Shown here one piece after another: positions 1-9,600 of a DNA stretch of 64,000 nt. Under the pieces are notes generated by a model, which was given only the letters and a program-made list of their open reading frames with translations, was not told the origin of the DNA and did no database searches. Position numbers and translations under genes: made by a program. Source of the stretch: Phymatolithon calcareum (Eukaryota > Rhodophyta > Florideophyceae > Hapalidiales); the NCBI GenBank assembly GCA_977006965.1, contig OZ345370.1, positions 2,542,001 through 2,606,000 on the forward strand. Reading direction: 5' to 3'. The stretch's first letter is position 1; every line of letters starts with the position of its first letter.

Positions 1-185
1 TCGTCTAAGGAAAGCCGCATTGCTACTCAAATATGCTTGTCCTCGGCAACTAACTCATTCCTTCTCTTGTTGCCGGCCGAAAATTTTATACTTTTCTATA
101 CAACCCACATGGAGAGGCAGTCTGAAGGATTAAGATCGGACTGGATCAATGTCATTTGCTGTCAAAATGTTGAGAGAGGCGAAAG

Positions 186-975
186 GTCTGGATCGGACTA
201 TGATATTGTAATTTTATCATAGATAGGATCAAGAATCCTAAATTAGGTTTTTTTTGAGCAAAGTTTATTTCAAAGCCCCGTAGACTTCCGAAGATATGGG
301 CAAGGCTTCCTCAGTTGCTACCTACCTTTGTGTAGCTTACGAAAACGCACCGCCAGAGGGGCGGGCGGAAAAACTTAGGATCTCAGATATCCCATCTAAA
401 TTGCAGAACTGCTGTATTGTTCGCCGTAGACGACCCGAAGTAGCGAGGCGTCTTTGTGTGTTCATTGTGCCACATTTTGTAGCTCGGTGATCAGTGCACC
501 GAGCTCGTTTGACAGCTGATCCGATAGCATGTCGTAACCGCGCCTGGCACGTGGCAAGATACTCGCGTAAGTCCCTATTGATTAAGGGCGTTGACATCGT
601 CTCAATAGACGCTCTGCCGGCAGCGGCATACCGCTGGTATTTTAGGTATTCTCTGGAAACCGACTTCTTGCTCAGTGTTGCACGTCTTCTCCACTTCCGC
701 CGCCGTGCTCGCTCCTCGGCTGTTTGCTCCGCGCAACGTATCCTCTCATAGGTGTCACGAAGGCTTCTGCGTTGCTCCTGCCAGTGCGCCTGCTTCCTGT
801 TAATGCAGTCTTTTTTCACGTATTGGTTGGTTGACGCCTAGCTGTCTCCGAATCCTAAATTAGGTGATCGGACCCAGTGGGTGAAGGTCTGGATCGAACT
901 ATGATGCTGTAATATTTCATAGATGGGATCAAGAGTCCTATAAATTAGGTGATCGGACCCAGCGGGAAATTCCTG
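186..975. repeat. Tandem repeat of about 85 bp, split by a LINE insertion
   Basis: A unit containing GGTCTGGATCG, ACTATGAT, ATCAAGA and AAATTAGGT appears at about 186-248 and again at about 888-952. If the LINE copy between them is removed, the first unit continues at 866 with GATCGGACCCAG, which is also present after the second unit at about 953. The two units are therefore tandem copies. Nothing suggests a coding role. Confidence 0.7.
249..849 (-). mobile_element. 5'-truncated LINE copy (copy a) with 16-bp target duplication
   Basis: On the minus strand this copy ends with the same 3' block as the copies at 32.8, 34.9 and 38.7 kb (GAGGAAGCC, then GGGGCTTT, an A-rich tail read as T at 248-255). 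GAATCCTAAATTAGGT occurs exactly at 233-248 and 850-865, a target-site duplication typical of target-primed reverse transcription. The minus frame within it (about 819-337) has no ATG and is an Arg-rich remnant only loosely like the C-terminal domains of the other copies. It is 601 bp, strongly 5' truncated and non-autonomous. Confidence 0.85.
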
Positions 976-984
976 GATTTGGAG

Positions 985-1160
985 TGAACCTGCAGGCAGG
1001 TATTAGCCATCAAGGATAAAACACCTGCCTGCAGTTTCCGTTTAGACAAAGAGATCCATGTTGGATCACTTTGTCTAAATTTGCGATCCACACGAGTGAA
1101 TAATTTAAGGCCCATTTTCTGGGGGGACCAGTCCTTTCGGACTCAAGAGTTTCGTCTCGG
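985..1160. other. Cluster of hairpins
   Basis: Inverted repeats follow one another: 990-1001 with 1023-1034 (12 bp, perfect), 1041-1058 with 1062-1079 (18 bp, one mismatch, 3-nt loop), and a short AGTCC/GGACT hairpin near 1132-1145. This could be a foldback element remnant or a structured RNA. No coding potential is convincing here. Confidence 0.5.
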
Positions 1161-1590
1161 ACCGATTGGGCTGAAGATATCAAATAAAATATGACTGGCT
1201 GTGTAGGGACACACATCCTTCATATACAGTAGACCCTAGGTCCACACTTGTGCCTGCCCAGGGGCATACATCTTTATGGCTTAGTGGTCCCGATAGGCTG
1301 ATCAGGCGAACCGAGATCACTCAGGGGACCGATCCATCCAGACCGATCTGTCCGTGCATTCAGATGTAAAACGATTGGCTTTTCTGTGTATACGCGATGT
1401 GTATTACATATAGTTTTTATGACGATCAATCCTTCCCCTTCACACGTGGCAATGGTCCACGCAGGGATGCCGCATCCAAGAGAGGGGTATATATGCACCT
1501 CAACCACAAGAAACTTGGTCGTCAAGGCTCATCGATGCATGAGAAAGGGTTTCACACCTTGACCATCTTTCCCTTCCGTGGGACTTTGAA

Positions 1591-2835
1591 ATGAGTGTAA
1601 AGTCGCCCCTTCTGCAACCGCACAGGTGCTCTCCGCGCTACAGCGAGAACCACGAGGTTCGACTCGACCTATGGGACACGACCGATGGTGGCGCACCGCC
1701 ATCCTCCTACTCCTTACATTCGATAGGTGCGCTCTGGCGAGCCGGCTATAAGACAGAAAGCGAGATCGCCGCATCATCTCCAGGAGTTGCAGAGTTTTAC
1801 CGCTCTCAGAATGAGCTCCTTGAGGAGTTTCGTGATGCCGCAGCTGCCCATACCTATCTCTCAGAATCTGACCGTGCATTTCTCGCCACGCTGGACGCTG
1901 TGGAAGGTGGCGCTATGCGAAGAACGGACTCAAGTCTGGCGTCACGCGAGGCGTTCGTCAAGCGCGCTGTGATTGCTTCGAACGTGTGTAATACATTCCT
2001 GCTATTCGCGCAGATTTTCGCTTTCTCCACCTCTGGTTCGCTTGCCGTGCTTGCTTGCTTTTTAGATGCTGTGCTCGACTTCGTGTCTGGACTGCTTATT
2101 CTCTTCACCTGGTCCATGAAGAAGCAACGGGATAAGCATCGCTACCCTGTCGGCCGAGAGCGTCTCGAACCGCTTGGTGTCATGGGCATGGCCTGTCTCA
2201 TGACGGCCGCCACATTACTCACATTGGAGGAAAGTGCTAAGACACTTTTAGGTGGCGAAAGATCACTGACATTTGTTGGCATTTCGCGCCCAGTTGCGTG
2301 CGTTATTGTCACTGCGCTAATCACTAAGCTTGCGTTGTATGCATACTGCGGACAGTTTGACGACATTTCTGTGCAGGCGCTGAGGGAAGATCATCGGAAT
2401 GACGTGCTTAGCAATGCAACTTCTCTCGTTACGGTTTACGCGGCGCAGTACTTGTTCTGGTGGCTTGATCCTGTTGGTGGAATTGTGATTTCTTGTACCA
2501 TTATTCGCAACTGGGTTTTGCATGTGTTGGAGCATTGCGACCAACTATTGGGAAAGGCAGCTGATCGGCGAACTGTTAACATTATCACGTTCATGGCGTG
2601 TAATCACAGTCCTGAGGTCCATGTCGTTGATACAGTGCGTGCATATCATGTTGGAAACGGTATATTTGCGGAGGTTGACATCGTGCTTGCGCGCGATAAA
2701 CCGCTGCATAGGGCGCACGATATCGGAGAAAGTCTTCAAGTTAGAATTGAGCAGGTGGATGGAGTGGAGAGATGTTTTGTGCATTTGGACACGGAGACAG
2801 AGCATTCCCCGTCCATCGAGCATAAGGAACTATAA
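1591..2835 (+). CDS. Cation diffusion facilitator transporter, Mn-CDF type (MTP8-11-like)
   Basis: This 414-residue protein is a cation diffusion facilitator, a family of proton-coupled exporters that load divalent metal into vacuole, Golgi or vesicles. A soluble N-terminus of about 120 residues is followed by membrane segments from about residue 125 and a cytoplasmic C-terminal domain (about 320-400). Both metal-site motifs are of the form DxxxD (residues 159-163 and 267-271), the signature of the plant-type manganese group; Zn-CDFs have HxxxD. The conserved loop with HRYPVGRER lies at 184-192. The start is a true ATG, and the single frame is of normal family length. Mn2+ is the expected substrate by family rule; the organelle cannot be told. 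Confidence 0.93.
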   Translation: MSVKSPLLQPHRCSPRYSENHEVRLDLWDTTDGGAPPSSYSLHSIGALWRAGYKTESEIAASSPGVAEFYRSQNELLEEFRDAAAAHTYLSESDRAFLATLDAVEGGAMRRTDSSLASREAFVKRAVIASNVCNTFLLFAQIFAFSTSGSLAVLACFLDAVLDFVSGLLILFTWSMKKQRDKHRYPVGRERLEPLGVMGMACLMTAATLLTLEESAKTLLGGERSLTFVGISRPVACVIVTALITKLALYAYCGQFDDISVQALREDHRNDVLSNATSLVTVYAAQYLFWWLDPVGGIVISCTIIRNWVLHVLEHCDQLLGKAADRRTVNIITFMACNHSPEVHVVDTVRAYHVGNGIFAEVDIVLARDKPLHRAHDIGESLQVRIEQVDGVERCFVHLDTETEHSPSIEHKEL

Positions 2836-4409
2836 CCACTTTGTTCCATGTATAATGCAATAGGACTTTGTAACTCAGCAGCACGACGCAGAGCATAGGA
2901 GTGGTATGTTTTTGCTTTCGATCGTGCTGCGCTGTTTATTCTAAAGCGAATCATTATATACCCGTGCATCGTTTATGAGTCTTTGCCAAAAGTAAACCGA
3001 GTCGTTTTTCGTTGCTAAGTTAGACCCATTACCAAGGAAGAACTGCTATGCGACATTACGGGAATGTAAATTGATTCACATCGTGCACTAGCGCGTCATC
3101 AAAATAAGAATTCCCTCGTCCAAGGCGTTGGGCCTTCCGAAGACGTACTTCCTAGCTCGTTTCCTCAACAGTGGTGTCCTTATTCGGTTCTACATTGGGC
3201 TGGTCATATCTCCTGCATAGTCGCACTTGTCGTAAGCGATTTGATATTCCTCTGATAATTTCCTGTGTTACTGCATTGTCGAAGACAACAAAGCTGTAAA
3301 TCCATTGTTATCCTCTTGATTATCGCAGGGTGTTACTCCTGCTACCGTTGATAGCTAATTGAAAACAATCTTCTTCTCTTCATACCACTCGCACGTTAGA
3401 TGATTCCACCCATTGCCACCGTGGCGGGTCCATGACGCCCGAGTCCACATGTACGCCCAGAAAGTTGGACTCAAAAAGTACAGCTCCTGTATGTGCCTTC
3501 CCTAGCTTTCCCCTTTGAGGGCTTCTCTTAGAGAAGCCCCAGCTATCAAGTCACCAATTCTCTCTATTCTTTGTCGTAATTGTTCAGAGCTTCACATAAG
3601 GCAAAAATCAAGTCTCGGACACTCATCGTAACACCACGCATGTGGGCGCTCCCCTACCTGTCCTCCCAATGCTTTGGCACCCTCCCGACTGGCCAGGAGG
3701 GCCGATCAAGGAGTACAACCGGTGTTAATTCTGGATCTTTTCTGGCCCCATTGTGTCTATTGTTCAACCCCCTGCGTGTAATTGCCTGACTGCTTTCCAG
3801 CGTCCTTAACTGAACATCTTATTGCGTGCTCCAGAGAAAATCGTAAATTGAACATCTGATGCTCCATTTTACGATTCTCCTTGTGGCACTTGTGCAAAAT
3901 ATCACGCATACAGCGCATCTGTTCTCTGATTTGTCCCCCCTAAAATCAGCGACTTCCGCGAAACGCCAACAAGTAACTTTGACAGTGTCTGATCCGCATA
4001 TCACCAATGCCTTGCCCCCCCAATGCTCTTCTCATGTGATTCTGCGCTGCCGACATGCGCATTGCACGTAGCGTCAAGGACGGTCATTCCAATTGTGCCA
4101 CTCTCTACGCCTCGAGATTCTGCATCAGCATTAGTTCAGCCCCTCGTCTTGTTTCATTTACATTGTTGAGAACTGGACGCACAGCACGACCTTTGTCATC
4201 TGGCACGACAATGGATGCATAGATTGGAGTTAGGAATCCCAGGATCTTCGTCCGATCCTCTGTTGATGCTGCCCTCCTCATCGACTAGGTCTGAATTCTC
4301 CGACCCTCCACGTGCCGCATATGGCCGCAAATGGATGCTGCAGAAATTATGACTCGTGCTACAACTCCAACCACGGCACTCAATTCCAAACTGTCAACTC
4401 GTATTTACC
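2836..4409. other. Intergenic region, convergent gene ends
   Basis: No convincing gene is visible between the 3' ends of the transporter and the methyltransferase. Short open frames here have no ATG or no protein-like composition. A small inverted repeat (GGGCTTCT / AGAAGCCC, about 3519-3540) is the only structure noticed. Confidence 0.5.
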
Positions 4410-6128
4410 TTATCTTCCGCGAGTGCGCGGCCGAGGCGGCGGAGTTCCTTTTCGACGAGTGGTGTCCACAGGCCGTGTTCGCCCCCTCCGTTTTCGCGAA
4501 GCCTCGCGCTTAGCATCCGCGGCGATCCTCTTCTTCTCACCTGACTTTTCTTCTGGGACCTCTGACGGCGCTATCTTTTTGCGAGGCACACGTGCGCGAT
4601 CAAAAACGGCAACAATTTCAACGTGATCGACACCTGGGAACAGCACAAATCCATGTGCACCAATGACACTCCATTCACCACCAGCCACAAGAACAGCGCT
4701 CTCCCTTCGGAACGCATCGTAGCCACAGCTGACATAGATGATGCGGCGCAGCGTAGAGTCTGCCGGCGGATGCGCGAGCGTTTGCACAAGATCGTCACTC
4801 AGTCCTGCGCGCGGCGGGTCAACAATGACGATATCAACATCATCGTGGGCGAGCATTTTAGTCTCCGAGTCCGACCCAACAACGTAATCCACCTTCGGAC
4901 GTGGTGCCCCAGGTGGCGGATGCGACGAACGTAGCGATTTCCAAAACAGTTCCTGAGCAGCAGCGTTAATTTCAGTTGCAACCAGCCGCTTCACACGACC
5001 CTGTTTGAGTGCCGAAAGCCCGATAAGTCCAGCCCCCGCGCAGAATTCGGCAACGGCAGATCGCGGCGGGATATACTTGAGCAACGTCGGAAGTAACATA
5101 TTTTCAAAAGCATCAAGATTAGCCTGTCGAAACGCGAACGGCGCAAAGTACATCTCACTGCCGAGTACCCGCTCCGCAAAATCCGCAGCGCCGTGCATCT
5201 GGTAGAAGCGGCGACGGTCCGGTGACACAATCGCGTTCGCACCGCTCACATTCCAGTTGAACCAGATGGAATGCAGCAACGACACGCCGTGCAAACGCCA
5301 CAATAGTGCTCCCACGCGCTGCGCGTGCGGTTGCGCATCCTTCCACGAACGGCGGTTCCACACCAATGTCACCTGTACAAGTCGCGTATGTCGCTGCACG
5401 GAAAACAAAACATAGCGACACATCCCCTCACCATTCGCCTCGATGTAAGCTGTCGCGCCGCATTCCGCAAGCGCGGAGCGCACCGCGGCGACAGCGAGGT
5501 TAATCTCTGGCGCGTGTACGGCGCATTGCGGGACGCCAAGCACATCATGCGAACGGAGACGGTACAACCCGATACGCGTGGCGCCCTTCATGTCGCGCAC
5601 AGCTAATTTGGCATGTGTGCGCCAACCCTCGCTCGGTCCGGATTGCACACGCCAGGAGCCGCGGTAGCCGATAGTGCCGAGGAAGTCGCCGATGCGTGCG
5701 GCAACAGGAGGGGCATTGGTGTTCGACGACAGCTCGCAGCCGGGACAGTGTCCAAAATGAGCGCAGCGGATCTCGCCGGGTTTGGACGGCTTCGACGACC
5801 GGTTGGTTGAAGGTGAAGATGTGCGGGAAGAGGCGACGCGCTCGTAGAGGGCGGTCGGGTCGGCGATGAATTCGTGCGCGCAGAGCGAGCAGCGCACCGG
5901 AGCCGCGGAGATCAGCGCTGCGCCATTGAAGGCTGTGTGGCACTCCGGACAGAGCACGAGAGGGGCGACGGTGGCGCGTTTGGCGCGGGAGAGAAGGACG
6001 TGCTCGCCGGTGCGCGCGACAGTGGCGCGCACTGGCTTTTCGGCGGCGGCGCAAAGGGGAGTACGGCGCGATAAGGATGGGCGGGTATGACGGCGCGATG
6101 GGAGCGCGGCTCCTGTGGCGAAGGCCAT
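4410..6128 (-). CDS. RlmC/RumA/TrmA-family 5-methyluridine RNA methyltransferase, probably plastid
   Basis: This SAM-dependent RNA (uracil-C5) methyltransferase has about 572 residues from the ATG at 6128. The open frame extends to 6296 but starts there at TTG; the chosen Met gives a Ser/Arg/Ala-rich, plastid-transit-like leader. A CxxC...CxxC zinc-ribbon follows (Cys 60, 63, 80, 83). A RumA-type Fe-S cysteine set comes next (122, 128, 131, 202), then the SAM loop (about 361-374), DPPRAG (437-442) and the nucleophile Cys 468 in YVSCG. The C-terminus is a basic Lys/Arg/Pro tail. The target is probably organellar rRNA or tRNA; the exact base cannot be read. A copia LTR starts 183 bp upstream of the ATG. 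Confidence 0.88.
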   Translation of the reverse strand: MAFATGAALPSRRHTRPSLSRRTPLCAAAEKPVRATVARTGEHVLLSRAKRATVAPLVLCPECHTAFNGAALISAAPVRCSLCAHEFIADPTALYERVASSRTSSPSTNRSSKPSKPGEIRCAHFGHCPGCELSSNTNAPPVAARIGDFLGTIGYRGSWRVQSGPSEGWRTHAKLAVRDMKGATRIGLYRLRSHDVLGVPQCAVHAPEINLAVAAVRSALAECGATAYIEANGEGMCRYVLFSVQRHTRLVQVTLVWNRRSWKDAQPHAQRVGALLWRLHGVSLLHSIWFNWNVSGANAIVSPDRRRFYQMHGAADFAERVLGSEMYFAPFAFRQANLDAFENMLLPTLLKYIPPRSAVAEFCAGAGLIGLSALKQGRVKRLVATEINAAAQELFWKSLRSSHPPPGAPRPKVDYVVGSDSETKMLAHDDVDIVIVDPPRAGLSDDLVQTLAHPPADSTLRRIIYVSCGYDAFRRESAVLVAGGEWSVIGAHGFVLFPGVDHVEIVAVFDRARVPRKKIAPSEVPEEKSGEKKRIAADAKREASRKRRGRTRPVDTTRRKGTPPPRPRTRGR

Positions 6129-6310
6129 CGCTGGGGTGCTAGACTGGATCGCCCAGGTACAGCAGGAACCGGGAGGTAAATCTCCGCGGACGGTGGGATT
6201 TTGATGCTCGAGATCGGTCATCAGAGAGGGTATCATAGCAAAGCATTGCGGTACATCAAGTATAAACGACACTTTGCATTTGCAGAGGTGAGCCAATGAA
6301 GTGGCGCTGC

Positions 6311-6389
6311 TGTAGGGGTATCATAACTAGCATTACATAAAGCGACCGACGCCTGCCCCCGGTAGTGGGGGCAAGGCAGCATCTCCACA
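6311..6389 (+). repeat. 5' LTR (79 bp)
   Basis: The repeat starts TGTAGGGGTATC and ends CTCCACA. It contains a GC-rich hairpin (about 6352-6360 pairing with 6367-6376, with a 1-nt bulge) that may serve RNA 3'-end formation or strand transfer. Confidence 0.95.
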
Positions 6390-6401
6390 GGTTATGGGCC
6401 C
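6390..6401 (+). other. Primer-binding site, half-tRNA-iMet type
   Basis: GGTTATGGGCCC lies directly after the 5' LTR. It is complementary to the anticodon arm of initiator tRNA-Met (GGGCCCAUAACC), not to the tRNA 3' end. This is the arrangement known for Drosophila copia, where a 5' half of tRNA-iMet primes minus-strand synthesis. Confidence 0.85.
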
Positions 6402-6606
6402 TAAAGCCGGCTATACCGTCTACGAGTGACGGCTATACGCACGGTACCACCACTGCGCGCTGGACCGAGAAACTCAAAACGCACTGCGTAACCGCAGGCT
6501 CAGTCTACGAAACCATATCACCGAACTTCTCGACAACGCGGTAACACAGGAAGAAGAATACCAGAAAGAACGGAACATAGGACTTCCAGCGAAAACAAAA
6601 CCACCC

Positions 6607-9600
6607 ATGATGGCAACAGAGCTCAATCTAGCGCTACCAAAGCTGGATGAAAACAACTACATAATATGGAAATATGCGGTGGAGGCGTATGCCGCGGAGC
6701 ATGACATCCTCAACTATATCACAACTGCAGTACCGGAACCAGCCCCAGAAGATGGAGAGGAGCTCGTAAGCACGCACAAGAAGAAAATGGCACAGGCAAG
6801 GAGGCTTTTGACATCGACCATATCACCGGACATAGTGCTACAGCTTGGCGAAGCCGTGCTGGCGGAAGCGCCGCACAAACTGCTGGAAGCAATACACGAA
6901 TTCTTCAAGGCGAACGAATCAGCGGACTACCATGAGCAGTTACTACAGCGCGCACGGCAGCTCACAATACAAAACGATGAAGACGTTGACGAGTATATCA
7001 AGCGTCATCTTCGATTGAGACAAGAAATGATCAGATCCAAATACCCACACATAGCAAATGAGCAAACGACGGTTACATTCATCATTCGGGGTCTCACCCC
7101 CCGGCGAGCACTAGCTATGCACATACCGCTGCTGTTGGCAAACCGCACGACCACCATCAGAGATTTCAAAACAGTGTTAGCACTGGTGACCAGTACGGTG
7201 GACAGCACGACCGAAGTACCTATGCCGGTCGCTAACAAATGGTGCGAATACCATCAGAGATTCGGAAATCATACGACGATGGAGTGCTGGAGCCTGCAAC
7301 GTGATCGCCGACGCACGCCCAAGTATCAGCACATACAACCTCGGCAGGACGAGGGAAACCAATACTGGCAGAGTCGGCGCGGAGCTCAGCGCGGCATCTT
7401 CGCAGGAGCGCCGCGCGGCCGGCACCGCGGCTATTACAGAGGCAGGGCTCGCGGGCGTGCAGCCCCTGTCCAACAGCGTGAAGCCTATGCAGCAGATGAT
7501 ACGAGATCGACCGAAGGGCATTTAATTTCCGACACGGACCCAGGAAAGTATGAAGAAACGATGGAAAGTAATGGAAACCACGACAAAATAAACCACGATG
7601 ATGCATTTCTCTACTACACTGTTGACTCGGCTTGCAATCCTTCATTTTGCACAACACAAATGCCAGGCCAACGCCTAACGCAAGCAGACGTCGTGCTCCC
7701 AGACGGGACGAAAGCTCAAGTTCATGCAAGCGGACCAGCAACACTTATGACAAGAGATGGACGCGAAATCAAGCTTGCGGATCTGTGTCAGGTTCCGGCA
7801 TTCACCAAAAATCTATTATCGGTACATGAGCTAACAGCAAACAATAACTGCCAACTATTGCTAATGCGAAACGGTGGATACATCATCAAATCTGACTACT
7901 GTCCACACCCTAACGAGATAATCGCGAATGTTGACAAGGACAAAGGCGGGTACCGCATCGCTCTACGAAATACAAGTTCAGCACCGATAACTGCCAACGG
8001 AGTCTCCTCTCAAAAGTCCATAGAGAGCTATTTCCGCAAGCGCAAATCGATAAAAACAGTACCAGCAGGAAACACTAAACAAAAGCAACCGCAACAGGAC
8101 AAACCCACGGCACGTGGAACTAGCATTGCCGAATCACATGAACAAACCCCAAGATTCGTAACGGAGGCTCCACAGCCGCCGTCTCAAGTAAGAGGCCAGA
8201 GATCCGACCGAGTGACTCACACAGTACCTTTCCCTGGCCATCTGCCCGAAATACCACCACAACAGCGACAAAAGCTGGACACAGCCCACAGTTGGCACTT
8301 GCGGCTCAACCACGTGAACACAGGTACTATACAAGATATGGCGAAACTACCATATGACCTCGGCCTCCCGGCGGTCTTAGGCTCGGGAATACCTGTGATG
8401 CACTGTCAAGGATGCTCAGTCGGCCACATGCAAAAGGCCGCACACCGCGGGAAAACGCCGAGACCACCCCCAGGACATACCGTAGTCACGGACATCGCGG
8501 GACCGCTGCCCACAACAGGGGAAAGCCACACCTACTTCATGACAGTAACAGAGCTACACACCAGACTGAAATTGGTGTTCCTACTCAAAAATCGTAGCGA
8601 AGCAGAGGCACACATTTCGGAGGCAATAGCAAAAATCGAACGCCATTTCGGACACCCCATAGCACGCATTCGGTGCGACAACGCCAATGAATACCTGACT
8701 AAAGCACTTTTCAAGCTGTTTGGACAACGAGCAATTGGCCTTGATCCAACAACACCGCACACGCCTGACGAGAACTCGGTAGCGGAACGACTGAACCGAA
8801 CTCTAATGGCGCGCGTGCGCGCGACACTGCATGCGTCGAAAATGCCCTTTGACAAATACTGGGGATTCTGCCTGCTGGATACTGTGACCAAAACGAACTC
8901 AACACTACAGAGCACAATCAATGATATACCACGCCGATTATGGCAGAAACACCAATCACCGTACACTCCATTGACTGCAGGGTCAATCAAAGTCGACAAG
9001 TTTCGCATGTTCGGAGAATATGGCTTCATTCCCAATCTAAAAAGTACCAAGAAGAAAGCAGAGGCACACGGTATCTTAGTGCGATACCTATACACAATAG
9101 GCGATCATCATTACAAGGTAATATCACCACATACCGGACAGCTCCTCATCTGTCGAATCGTTAACTTTCGCCCGTACAACCCCAATTTCGACCCCATTAG
9201 GTTGTATAACCAGACAATACCGAGTATCGAGCACCGCAACCCACGAGTCAACCTGCACCACGCAATACCATATTACGCACACAATGCTGGGAAACAGACA
9301 CTGGAAGGGAGTGCAGACGAACCCACGGCAAATAGAATGCCACAACCAACATCGCCTGACTTCACAGATTTATATGCGTGCATGGTAGAAGATCTTATCC
9401 ACACGGACCCCCCACCGCGGTCCATCTCTCAAGCGCGCAACAGCCACGAATGTGACCAATGGGAAGATGCTTATGAGCACGAATCACAGATGCACGAAGA
9501 CTTCGGCACCTTTCAATATATAAATGCCGAAGACGTGCCGTCTGACGCCTATATAGCCAAGCCAGTATTTACCCTACGGTACAAAAGAAACCCCAACGGA

